Source of the DNA: Bryobacteraceae bacterium
Lineage (GTDB): Bacteria > Acidobacteriota > Terriglobia > Bryobacterales > Bryobacteraceae
DNA: 35,751 bases
Assembly (NCBI GenBank): GCA_025928545.1
Contig: JAICJH010000066.1
Span: forward strand, 1 to 35,751
Direction of reading: 5' to 3'
Below, piece after piece: positions 23,781 through 32,050 of this stretch. Made by a program: the position numbers and the translations under genes. The notes below the pieces were generated by a model. It worked only from the letters and a program-made list of their open reading frames with translations. It was not told where the DNA came from and did not search any database. Numbering within the stretch: the stretch's first letter is position 1; each line of letters starts with the position of its first letter.

Positions 23781-25754
23781 TTAATAACCTGAAAGATCGC
23801 CCTGTCCGGCCGGAGAGTAATCCGCATTTACCTGCCGTACCCGCACTCTCCCTGCCTGGGCCGCATCGCGAATTCGCTGCTCCAGAACAGGGTCCCCCAA
23901 ATCGAGACGGCCGGGCTGAATCGCGTCGTCCACCTCAGCCTGCCAGGTGGGTTTGACTCCCGGACCTTTGGGTGATGGAAACTTGCCCACCGAACTCGTC
24001 TTGGCGTCGTTCACAATGATTTCCATTCCCTGCGGCCCCTCGGCGGCGGTGATGAAATCCGCGCCCGGCACGTTGGCGCCGCCGGGGCGCTGAATGCCGA
24101 TCTCGCCTCGCTCAAGCGCGGCTTTGTAGGCTTCCGCCTCTCCTATGTCCGCGCGGATAGCGGTATTCATCGATCGGCTGGTCTGCGCCGATGCCGATTG
24201 AAAACCAGACGGCCTGGGGCTCGCGCCAGTCGATTCGCGTACCGCTACGCCACCCGGTGTCCGGATCGGTGAGGTCGTTGCGCCCGGCGTTAATGGCTGC
24301 GGACTTTCGAATCCGCCCTGCGCCGTACCCTGCAACGGGCCCCCGGCTTCCGGCACGCACTGTAATTCACTGTCCAGCTCCGCGAAAACCTGATCCACAT
24401 TGGTGGCGGCGGTCGGAGTCGGCTTTACGGCCGCGGTGGCCGCACCGGTGGGAGGCGCGGGCAACTCTTCCGGCACAGGAGTGGAAACCGGCGCCTCGGG
24501 TGCGGGTGTGCTGGGGCCATTCTTCGGTAGCTCGTCCGCAGCGTTCGCGAGTTCCGTGCCCTCGGTGGCTGTCGGACCAGCGGCAAGCGCGGTCGTGGCA
24601 GTCACAGACTCCACCCAGAACTGCGGATCTTTTACTGCCGCTTTCCAGGAATCCTTCCACGCGTCGAATGCGTCGCCGTATTTCCCCTGCATCATTTTCG
24701 CGACCATGCGCCCGGATTTCGCCTTGTAATCCGGCATGTCTCCCGCTATTGGATATGCGCCGGCGGCGGTGTACCAGTAGAGGTCCTCGTGAGACAGGAA
24801 CTCCTGAACCTGGTCCGGCCCGACCGCGAACTCATTGCGTTTGGTTGCGGGGTTGTAGGCGATGTAGTACACAACTTTGTCCGTCTCAGATCGCATGTGC
24901 GGAGCCAGCCAGTAGCGCTTTGACTTGTACACGCCAGGGCTATAAATCTCTTTCGTCGGCAAATCGCCCCGCGCCGTGTACTCGAGTTCGATCCCCGAAT
25001 AAGCGTTCTCAGCCGCCTCATAATCGGTTCTGACCGGCTTCGGCTTTTCTCGCGTCGCAACCCATGGCGGAGGGGGACCGCCAGGTACCTGAATCTGCTC
25101 GGGTGCATTGAGCCGGTCATACAAATCATTTCGTTCGTCGAATAACTTTTGAATCTCGTCCTGAGCTGTCGCCTTTTCCGCTTTGGCTTCGTTATCCGCA
25201 ATGGCCTGCTGAATCTCTTCTTTGGTCATCGGGTCGGCCTGCACTCCCGAAGCTGATGCGTGTACCGCCGGATTGCCGCCGCCTGCCACCTGCGCGCCGG
25301 CCTGCCGCGCTTCAGCCTCGGCGGAGGCCGCCGACGACGTTCGCCCTCCGCTATCTCGTTGCTGCAAAACATGTGCAAGCTCATGCGCGATCAGACGTCT
25401 GCCACCCGTGCTGCCCGGGCGGTAAAAGCCGTCACCGAAAGCGATATCCAGCCCAGCCGTCACGGCCCGTGCACCGGATTTCAATGCCGCTCGATTCCCG
25501 GCGGGACCGCTGTGAATCCGGACATCGCTGAAACTGCGTCCAAACCGGCCCTCCATCTCCTCGCGGGTGCCTTTGTCGAGAGGCCTTCCGGCACTTCCAT
25601 GCAGCAGTTCTGTGACTGCGCGATTTCCCGGTCCCCGTTGCAATCGCAATACCGCCTCGGGCATTGCGCGGGCCGAGAATGCCGCTTGATCGGGAATAAC
25701 GGCAGCAGCCTGCGGCGGCGATCCTCGGAACTGTCTTTTGGCTGCGTGTCTCAT
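23781..25754 (-). CDS. eCIS cargo: DUF4157 (eCIS core) protein with PD-(D/E)XK-like C-terminus
   Basis: A 657-aa putative effector. Residues about 35-135 are the DUF4157/eCIS-core domain (VLRLQRGPGNRAVTELL; RPLDKGTREEMEGRFG; FSDVRIHSGPAGNRAA; RLIAHELAHVLQQR with HELAH at 124-128). DUF4157 proteins are common eCIS cargo, and the metal-site-like HELAH is probably for release or folding. A long Pro/Ala/Thr linker follows (about 400-500). The last 130 residues have ADFI with Asp566, then EIIVNDAK with Asp583 and Lys585, spaced like a PD-(D/E)XK nuclease core. That nuclease call is my inference from two short motifs. Its start lies 2 nt after the previous stop. No immunity gene follows. Confidence 0.82.
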   Translation of the reverse strand: MRHAAKRQFRGSPPQAAAVIPDQAAFSARAMPEAVLRLQRGPGNRAVTELLHGSAGRPLDKGTREEMEGRFGRSFSDVRIHSGPAGNRAALKSGARAVTAGLDIAFGDGFYRPGSTGGRRLIAHELAHVLQQRDSGGRTSSAASAEAEARQAGAQVAGGGNPAVHASASGVQADPMTKEEIQQAIADNEAKAEKATAQDEIQKLFDERNDLYDRLNAPEQIQVPGGPPPPWVATREKPKPVRTDYEAAENAYSGIELEYTARGDLPTKEIYSPGVYKSKRYWLAPHMRSETDKVVYYIAYNPATKRNEFAVGPDQVQEFLSHEDLYWYTAAGAYPIAGDMPDYKAKSGRMVAKMMQGKYGDAFDAWKDSWKAAVKDPQFWVESVTATTALAAGPTATEGTELANAADELPKNGPSTPAPEAPVSTPVPEELPAPPTGAATAAVKPTPTAATNVDQVFAELDSELQCVPEAGGPLQGTAQGGFESPQPLTPGATTSPIRTPGGVAVRESTGASPRPSGFQSASAQTSRSMNTAIRADIGEAEAYKAALERGEIGIQRPGGANVPGADFITAAEGPQGMEIIVNDAKTSSVGKFPSPKGPGVKPTWQAEVDDAIQPGRLDLGDPVLEQRIRDAAQAGRVRVRQVNADYSPAGQGDLSGY

Positions 25755-25756
25755 AT

Positions 25757-27211
25757 CTAATGTGGAAACGTGCCGTCGATGATGTCCTGGCGAATTTGCC
25801 TCAGCGCTTCTCGTCCCTCTTCCTCGGTTTGCGCCCGGCCAAGACGTTCTGCGATCTCTCTGTAATAAGCCTGCGTGTGAATAGTGCCGTGGTACGGACC
25901 GCCGGTCGGCTCATCCACCGTGCCGCGCGGGCGATTGGTGCCCGGCAGCGGGACGCCGTTATCGGCATCGTTGATTCCGATACCGAGACGTTCCAGTTCT
26001 TCACGCGCGACTTCGCCCCAATGTCCTCCGCCTCGCTTCAGCACCATGTGATGGGCGGCGTGGCCCGCTGGTACGGGAATGCCGTCGTGCTCCAGATTCT
26101 CCCGAAGGACCTGTTCGTCTTTGAGACTCGAGGTCCGGGGCTTCAAAGTGGTCGTCACTTTGTGTGTTCCCTCTGGCAGCGGTTCATCTTTTACGCCGAT
26201 TGTCTGAGCCGGAGGCTCCGGTCCCGGGGGGAGCTTTGTAATTTTCGGTGCAGGCGGTGGCGCGGCCGGTGGGGCCATATTGTTGCTGATATTCGGCGCC
26301 ACAGCAGTACCTCCTTCCGGCTTGATTTCGGGTGCCGAAGTCTGCTGATGGCCGGTAGCGGCAGCCCCTCCCGTGGGCTCGGGCTGAACCGTCGGGGTGG
26401 GAGTGGGAGTTTCCATCGCAGGCTCTTTCGAACCTGATACCGAAGTGATTTCGGGCGCCGATGCACTGAGTGACGGATGCGAATCGCGGATTTCTCTTGC
26501 GCCGGCGTGGGCTGTCGCAATGTCATTGATGTTTGCGCCCATTCCGGACGCGGCATTGAGCTTGACGGGATCGTCTGTAAACAGCGATGCAACGCCTTCG
26601 AACACAGCTCCCAGCAGCGAGCTCTCCATGTTGCTCAAAGTGTCGGAAGCCAGTTCCGCCCGTTGCTGCGCGGGATCTCCGAAGCTGACTGAAAAATTGA
26701 TGTCGTGCGGCTGGCCGGGGCGGTCCAGATTATAAAACTTCAGGTATTTCTCATAACGCGCCTGAACCCAGTAATGGTCCTTCTGTATCTTGTCGAATTC
26801 CTCCGAGCTCAGATACTGGCCCCAGTCGCCCCACACCTGCATCTTTTCTTCAGTTGAAATGTCCTGATTCCAGATCGCGTCCATATGCTTCTGGAAGGCG
26901 GCCCAATGCTCGTTGAGAGAACCGCATTCGGGCGACTGCGGGTTGCCCCAGGGATCGGGATTCTGCGTCAGTTCGCAGACGCCCTGATCTCCAAGTTTCT
27001 TTGCCGCTTCGGTCACCGGCGGCGCGAGGGGAGCGCCGTTTGCTTTCATTCCCTCCATCACGGCATTCACCGCCAGATTGCCGATTGTTCGATTCAGCCA
27101 GACCAGGCCATTCACAACGTCCAGTTGGTTCTGCCAGGCAAGCTTCGCGCCAGTGCCTTTGTTGGGGACCGGCCCCGCTGGTTTCGGAATTCGCGTTTTC
27201 TGCCGGCCCAT
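25757..27211 (-). CDS. Putative cargo toxin with C-terminal AHH nuclease domain
   Basis: A 484-aa protein. The C-terminal 110 residues match the AHH nucleases of the HNH/Endo VII group: GHAAHHMVLKRGG with AHH at 386-388, AREELERLGIGINDADNGV, LPGTN, and GTIHTQAYYREIAERL with His441 and His445 as further catalytic or metal residues. AHH domains are common C-terminal tips of polymorphic toxins that cut nucleic acid. Residues 1-210 are a helical N-terminal region of unknown family, and about 250-340 is a Pro/Thr-rich linker. It lacks the DUF4157 domain of its neighbours, so loading must use another signal. The ATG is 1 nt after the preceding stop. Toxin identity is well supported; secretion by this eCIS is inferred from position. 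Confidence 0.82.
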   Translation of the reverse strand: MGRQKTRIPKPAGPVPNKGTGAKLAWQNQLDVVNGLVWLNRTIGNLAVNAVMEGMKANGAPLAPPVTEAAKKLGDQGVCELTQNPDPWGNPQSPECGSLNEHWAAFQKHMDAIWNQDISTEEKMQVWGDWGQYLSSEEFDKIQKDHYWVQARYEKYLKFYNLDRPGQPHDINFSVSFGDPAQQRAELASDTLSNMESSLLGAVFEGVASLFTDDPVKLNAASGMGANINDIATAHAGAREIRDSHPSLSASAPEITSVSGSKEPAMETPTPTPTVQPEPTGGAAATGHQQTSAPEIKPEGGTAVAPNISNNMAPPAAPPPAPKITKLPPGPEPPAQTIGVKDEPLPEGTHKVTTTLKPRTSSLKDEQVLRENLEHDGIPVPAGHAAHHMVLKRGGGHWGEVAREELERLGIGINDADNGVPLPGTNRPRGTVDEPTGGPYHGTIHTQAYYREIAERLGRAQTEEEGREALRQIRQDIIDGTFPH

Positions 27212-27212
27212 C

Positions 27213-29603
27213 TTATTTGCCCCACGTCACAATCTGAATATTTTTCGGCGGAAGCCCGGTCGTATCCGCAAATGTTTTTCCGATCCGCTGCAACTGGTCT
27301 TCCGTCAGCTTCTGTCCGCGCAAATCCAGGATGACTGTCTGGTCTTTAAAGCCGGGAATTTTCCGCCGCGCCGCGATTTGTTTCGCCAGGTTATCCAGCA
27401 TCCGCTCCGCGCCTTCCTCGGAACCGATGTGGATCATCTCCCAGTTCTTCACCTCGCCACGCACATTGGGCGCATCGATGTCGGGCTTGGTGACCCTCTT
27501 CGCGCCGCCCGCGCCTTCAATCTCGAATGCAGTTTCCCCTTTGCCGCCGATCTGGCTGTAGATGTACTGCATCTCTTCTTCCGACTGCTTCCAGTCCCGC
27601 ACCCGCGACTTATCTTTCAGCGCCTTGAGATAACGGCGGATCTCCATAACCCGCCGCGGATCTCTTTCCGCCGCCAGTTTCTTGTTCCACATGGCGGTCA
27701 GATCCTCTACTTCGTCCTTGCCGAAGCGGGCGATGGTGGGTCCATCCTCGGCGGCGGCGCGCGTCACACTTCGCGTGACGTTGCGGGCGCCCGCACTGGA
27801 CGCAGAACTGCCGCTCGTGCGGCCGCGGCCCACAAGCGTGGGTCCCCGCCCGCTTCCCGACCTGCCGCCGCTCGCCACAGTAGGATCGAAATCCTGCCCC
27901 TCCGCAATCTGCAGCGCCTCCTGCTGTGCATCCTCCAGCGACTCGCCGCGGATTCCTTCCAGCTGAATTACGTTTTCATCCGGCAAAGCATCCGGCTTGA
28001 GCGTTGTCGGCGTTTCAAAAGGATGGACATCGTTAGCAGCCGGACCCAGGTCGAGCTCTGGAAACTCGCTCGGGTGCGACGTTCCCTTCGCCAGTGCATC
28101 CCCCGCATCGCGCGCCAACAGTTTGCTCGCGGCGTCTCCGCCAACGTCTCCGAGTTCGCGCGAACCCGACTTGGCTATCGACTCCAGAATTGCCTTGCCG
28201 CCCGCCTGAATCCCTTTCGCGGCAAGCGGCCCCAGATCGGCGGCCAGCATGGCAACGTCAATAGGATCGATCGCCGGATGTTCCAGCGGTCTCTCGATAC
28301 CGTAACTGCTGGCGATTTCGCCATTACGATCCAGCACCCAGATCGTATCGCCATGGCGGACGCGATACCCGCGAAGTTCGTTCGTCTTAAAGTCCCGTAT
28401 CGGCATCGTGACATCGTTGTCGATTTTGAGATCCACTGCCTGTCCCTGATCCACCCAGATCTTTTTGGAGGGGTCGTTGACATCGGCGAACCTCATGTTC
28501 TTCATCTCTTCATCAGAAGGGCGCCGGCCGGCCCACACGGCATTGCGCGGATCGACGTCGGGTTTCGGATGAATCTGTATCTGGAACGGTTTGCCGGCTT
28601 TCAGCTTTGTTTCGAAATCAGTCGGAGGCGGGTCGGGCCGCAGCAGGACATCGAGCGGGGGCAAGTCACTGACCTGTTTGTTTGTGGGAACAGGGTCGGC
28701 CAGCGCCCCTTGCCCGGACTTATCCAGTTCCGCCTGCGCCGCCTGCTGCGCTTTGCGTTTTTGGAGTTGCACCGCCAGCGGCTCGGTTCCCAGCCATATC
28801 ACCGGCGTATTGTCGTCCGTTTTTGGCGCAGGCGGCGCTTCCGATTTGACGCCCAGATAATTCGCGATCGGCTTCAGGACCGGTTCCGCAGTCTGCACCG
28901 CGGTATTCAGGGCGTCATCCGTGGCGCCGGTACTCTTCACCAGCAAACGCGCCGTCTCATTGGCCGCTTCGAGCTTGTCGGCTGCCTCTTTCGGCAGCAC
29001 TTCCAGCGCCCGCTGATAAAGAGGATTCAGCCGTTTTTTCCACCAGGGCGTTTCAGCTTCCTCGCGCGCCACGCCGGGGCTGCTCGACGTCTTCACGGAA
29101 ACCGGGCCGCCACCTGCAAATGCGGCGGCCGCATTGGCGGCATCCCGCTCGGAGGCGCTGCCTCGCTCAAACGTTTTTGGCTGCGCACCTCCGCGCCGCT
29201 GTTGCACCACGTGCGCCAGTTCGTGAGCCAGAAGCTTTTTGCCTCTGCTGGTGGAGGGCGAAAAGAAGCCTTCCCCGAAAACAATATCTCTCCCGGACGT
29301 CCACGCGTTGGCTCGTAGCGCCGCGGCGGAAACAGCCGCTGCCCCTCCGGCATGCACCCGAACGTCGCTGAAGTCCTCGCCGAATTTCTCTTCCATCTCA
29401 TCGCGCGTGGCTTCATCGAGTGGCCTGCCGGAGCCTCGCGCCAGCAGTCCCTTCACGGCCTGATTGCCCGCCGCGCGTTGCAGGGCATGAACAGCCTCGT
29501 ACGTGCCACCGTTGTGCGCTCGCCGGTTGCGCGCGCGGTGTTCAGGAACCTCTGCGACTGCGGTGACGGCTGGCTCCGCCGTCTTTCCGCCCGTGGCGCT
29601 CAT
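27213..29603 (-). CDS. eCIS cargo: DUF4157 (eCIS core) protein with predicted REase-type C-terminus
   Basis: A 796-aa putative effector. Residues about 38-140 form the DUF4157 domain (HALQRAAGNQAVKGLLARG; RPLDEATRDEMEEKFGEDF; SDVRVHAGGAAAVSAAALR; KLLAHELAHVVQQRRGG with HELAH at 127-131). The centre (about 200-560) is low-complexity and acidic. The C-terminal 130 residues contain KPDI with Asp708, then GEVKNW with Glu717 and Lys719, then a TVILDLRG strand. This is the D-x8-ExK layout of PD-(D/E)XK nucleases, so DNA cleavage in the target cell is likely but inferred. The ATG overlaps the ATPase stop as ATGA with AGGGGTGG upstream. It is the first of three cargo genes. Confidence 0.85.
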   Translation of the reverse strand: MSATGGKTAEPAVTAVAEVPEHRARNRRAHNGGTYEAVHALQRAAGNQAVKGLLARGSGRPLDEATRDEMEEKFGEDFSDVRVHAGGAAAVSAAALRANAWTSGRDIVFGEGFFSPSTSRGKKLLAHELAHVVQQRRGGAQPKTFERGSASERDAANAAAAFAGGGPVSVKTSSSPGVAREEAETPWWKKRLNPLYQRALEVLPKEAADKLEAANETARLLVKSTGATDDALNTAVQTAEPVLKPIANYLGVKSEAPPAPKTDDNTPVIWLGTEPLAVQLQKRKAQQAAQAELDKSGQGALADPVPTNKQVSDLPPLDVLLRPDPPPTDFETKLKAGKPFQIQIHPKPDVDPRNAVWAGRRPSDEEMKNMRFADVNDPSKKIWVDQGQAVDLKIDNDVTMPIRDFKTNELRGYRVRHGDTIWVLDRNGEIASSYGIERPLEHPAIDPIDVAMLAADLGPLAAKGIQAGGKAILESIAKSGSRELGDVGGDAASKLLARDAGDALAKGTSHPSEFPELDLGPAANDVHPFETPTTLKPDALPDENVIQLEGIRGESLEDAQQEALQIAEGQDFDPTVASGGRSGSGRGPTLVGRGRTSGSSASSAGARNVTRSVTRAAAEDGPTIARFGKDEVEDLTAMWNKKLAAERDPRRVMEIRRYLKALKDKSRVRDWKQSEEEMQYIYSQIGGKGETAFEIEGAGGAKRVTKPDIDAPNVRGEVKNWEMIHIGSEEGAERMLDNLAKQIAARRKIPGFKDQTVILDLRGQKLTEDQLQRIGKTFADTTGLPPKNIQIVTWGK

Positions 29604-31657
29604 GCCGCCACCCCTGCCGCAATCGGCGGCTCAAGCTCAGCCGGAGTCAGTGTCTTGCCCAGCTTTTGAAACTCGTTCCGGATTGCCCGGAGCACATGTG
29701 ACAGTGTCACAATGCTGTTTTCTTCCACCGCCAGATATGCCGAAGCCAGCGCCACATTCCGTATATTTCCGCCGCTGAGCATGAACCGCTCCGCCAGCCA
29801 GAGAGCGTCCACATCGGTTGCAAGCGGCGTTTCTTTGGGCCAGATGCCGCGCCATATCCGCTCTCTGCCGCTCTCGTCCGGGAACGGAAACTGTACGGTA
29901 AACGTGAGCCGCCGCAAAAACGCCTCGTCCAGATTCTGTCGCAGATTGGTGGAAAGAATGGAGACGCCTTCGTGCTGCTCCATTTTCTGCAGCAGGTAGG
30001 AGACTTCCAGGTTGGCGTAACGGTCGTGCGCATCGCGAACCTCGCTCCTTTTGCCGAAAAGCGCATCCGCCTCGTCGAAGAGCAGAATGGCGTTGGCGTT
30101 TTCCGCAGCGGCGAAAATGCGATCCAGATTCTTTTCGGTTTCTCCGATGTACTTGCTGACCACTCCCGCGAGGTCGATCTTATAGAGATCCAGATGCAGT
30201 TCGTGCGCCACTACTTCGGCCGCCATTGTTTTCCCGGTGCCGGAATGGCCATGAAACAGGGCATTGATTCCTTTTCCGCCGGAAAGCTTGCGCTCGAAGC
30301 CCCACTTGCCCAGAACCTGGTGCCTGCGCTCAACTCGCCTGCATATTTCTCGCAGTTGCTGCATCGCCTCGCCCGGCAGCACCATATCCGGCCAGCCGTG
30401 CACCGGCGTCACTTTGCGCGTCAGACTTGCCAGCTCATGGCCGGAACCCTGACGGGATGCTTCGAAAACATGGTTTGCTCGGGCTATCTCGCCGCGATAA
30501 TCGGCAAGGTGCGCAGCCGTCTGCGCCGCGTCCTCGATCTGACTCCGATTGAACCGGAAGCATTCCGCCAGACTGTCGAGCACATTGCCGCCGGCCCGCA
30601 CGCCATGCTCGCGCAGCGCTTCCTTCCATGCGGCGCGCCGCTCTGTCCAGTTCGGGACGTCGAACGAGATCGTAATGGCTCCACGAATTCTTCGGCGCTC
30701 CGTGCGCGGGTCGCCTTCGCTGGAAACGATCGCAATTCCGGGAAAAATATCCAGCGACGCGAGCACCGTTTCCCGCTGCGTTTGATCCGGCAGCCAATCC
30801 AGATGCTCGAGATATACGATTGCCTCCCGCAGCCTCGCCTCCCGCGCCAGATCCTCCATGTATGCTTCCGGGGCCGCTCCCATATGGCTGGCTCTGCTCA
30901 TATCCGCGACCAAAATCGACAACTTCAACGTCGCAGCCAGGGAAACCGCACATGTCTGCTTCGCGTTATCGTCACAGCCCCGAAAAAATACCCGCAACTG
31001 CGTCTGGCTGGCTTCTGCCCGCCGCGCGAGTTTCAGCAGCCCCTGATCCACTCCCCCGTCGCTGTCGGCGCCATCCGGCATTCGCACAAAGTGCGTGAGT
31101 CTCGCATCGAGGCCCGTCTCGCCTGTCAGGAAAGCAGCGATCCGCGGATCGGGACACAACTCACGCCGCGGCACGGGAGTCAGTTCATCCCCGAGCAGGC
31201 GGATCAGTTTCTCCGCCCGCAGCGGATTCGAGGCATCGAACACAGAGCGCAAGGCGAACTTATCGTGGACGGAATCGCAAAGAACGCTGAGCACCAGATC
31301 GATAGAGGGCCTGCGGCGGCTCACGTCGTCCTGAAGGTAGGCGAAGATGCGCTCGTATCTTGGCTCGATTTCGGGCGCCAGAGCGATCAGCAAAGCGTCG
31401 AGCTCCAGCCGTGACAGGCCGTATATCGCCCCCAGTTTGTCAAAACGCGGGCCGGTTGCCATAGCCTCCGCTTTGCCGCACGCAATCGTGTCCTCGGGAT
31501 TCGCCAGGCTGCGCACAACTTCCGACTCGCTGACATATAGCCCGCGAAACGGATCCGATCCAGGCTCGCGGCCGGTCCGCAGACGAGCCCAGTCAATCAT
31601 GCGGAACAACTGCTCGTCCAGACGGCGAAGCGAGTCGATGATGGACGTGTCGCTCAT
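29600..31657 (-). CDS. AAA+ ATPase (Afp15-type)
   Basis: A 685-aa ATPase found in nearly all eCIS operons, thought to act in assembly or cargo loading. Walker A is GHSGTGKTMAAE near residue 470; Walker B is AILLFDEADALFG near 525; STNLRQNLDEAFLRR provides sensor 1 and the arginine finger; LSGGNIRNVALASAYLA forms the sensor-2 lid. A weaker, degenerate AAA-like region precedes it (LSILVADMSRA; REAIVYLEHLDWLP), so the protein probably has tandem ATPase folds with only the second active. The frame is open to 31945, but ATG 31657 overlaps the DUF3467 stop as ATGA and starts the conserved N-terminus. It ends in an ATGA overlap with the first toxin gene. Confidence 0.93.
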   Translation of the reverse strand: MSDTSIIDSLRRLDEQLFRMIDWARLRTGREPGSDPFRGLYVSESEVVRSLANPEDTIACGKAEAMATGPRFDKLGAIYGLSRLELDALLIALAPEIEPRYERIFAYLQDDVSRRRPSIDLVLSVLCDSVHDKFALRSVFDASNPLRAEKLIRLLGDELTPVPRRELCPDPRIAAFLTGETGLDARLTHFVRMPDGADSDGGVDQGLLKLARRAEASQTQLRVFFRGCDDNAKQTCAVSLAATLKLSILVADMSRASHMGAAPEAYMEDLAREARLREAIVYLEHLDWLPDQTQRETVLASLDIFPGIAIVSSEGDPRTERRRIRGAITISFDVPNWTERRAAWKEALREHGVRAGGNVLDSLAECFRFNRSQIEDAAQTAAHLADYRGEIARANHVFEASRQGSGHELASLTRKVTPVHGWPDMVLPGEAMQQLREICRRVERRHQVLGKWGFERKLSGGKGINALFHGHSGTGKTMAAEVVAHELHLDLYKIDLAGVVSKYIGETEKNLDRIFAAAENANAILLFDEADALFGKRSEVRDAHDRYANLEVSYLLQKMEQHEGVSILSTNLRQNLDEAFLRRLTFTVQFPFPDESGRERIWRGIWPKETPLATDVDALWLAERFMLSGGNIRNVALASAYLAVEENSIVTLSHVLRAIRNEFQKLGKTLTPAELEPPIAAGVAA

Positions 31658-31923
31658 CTTTTTACCCGATCGTTTGCGCCCTGAGGGAATCTGGAACTGT
31701 AATCCCGCAGCGAGCTTTCCAGCGTTTCGCAAAGATTCCGCGCCAGCGCGATATTGACCACAAGGCGGGTGTGAATTCGTTCCGCTTCCGGCGGATACTC
31801 CTGCCCGAAGTCGAGGACAAATTCGTAAGCGTTGAACCCGATCCTGAAGAAGTTGGCATAACGAGCTTCGGGGTCCGCCACTGTACCGCTGCGGGTTTCG
31901 GACATATATACCGGCCCGCTCAT
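31654..31923 (-). CDS. DUF3467-family small protein, first gene of the eCIS operon
   Basis: An 89-aa protein with the DUF3467 pattern: ARYANFFRIGFNAYEFVLDFGQ, shortened to NFFRIGFNAYEFVLDFG, then ERIHTRLVVNIALARNLCET and a final SLRDYSSRF. The family is small and of unknown role; it is soluble, and here it opens the operon and shares ATGA with the ATPase gene, which suggests joint work with it. The start may be ATG 31923 or ATG 31905. If the proposed -24/-12 promoter is right, transcription begins near 31916 and only the ATG at 31905 (83 aa) could be used. Neither start has a strong ribosome-binding site. Confidence 0.8.
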   Translation of the reverse strand: MSGPVYMSETRSGTVADPEARYANFFRIGFNAYEFVLDFGQEYPPEAERIHTRLVVNIALARNLCETLESSLRDYSSRFPQGANDRVKR

Positions 31924-31927
31924 GAAG

Positions 31928-31942
31928 GCATGCGGCGGTCCA
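31928..31942 (-). promoter_or_regulatory. Possible sigma-54 (-24/-12) promoter
   Basis: On the minus strand the sequence TGGACCGCCGCATGC has the required GG (31941-31940), exactly 10 nt, then GC (31929-31928). It matches the consensus TGGCACG-N4-TTGC at 5 of 7 and 3 of 4 positions. Transcription would start near 31916. The call rests mainly on context: a sigma-54 activator gene is next door, and its likely binding sites fall about 80-150 bp upstream. By itself GG-N10-GC is common in GC-rich DNA. Confidence 0.3.
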
Positions 31943-31993
31943 CACAGGAATTTGTTGAGAACGAAGGCGCGAATGCGCGGGCCCCTACAGCTG

Positions 31994-32015
31994 GTGTAAC
32001 AGCTTCCTGTTACAC
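31994..32015. promoter_or_regulatory. Perfect 9-bp inverted repeat, likely activator-binding site
   Basis: GTGTAACAG, 4-nt spacer CTTC, CTGTTACAC: a perfect dyad in the gap between the sigma-54 activator gene and the operon it probably controls. The half-site TGTAACAG recurs twice more nearby at 32051-32068, which favours a protein-binding site over a transcript hairpin. No T-run follows on the minus strand, so it is a poor terminator for the activator gene. Confidence 0.6.
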
Positions 32016-32050
32016 TTCAGCCCAGGATCGTTGATTTCTGTGAAGCAACC

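Noticed and set aside
31994..32015. Inverted repeat as a terminator of the activator gene
   Set aside because: The hairpin has no following T-run on the minus strand, and its half-site is repeated twice nearby as direct copies, which fits a protein-binding site better.
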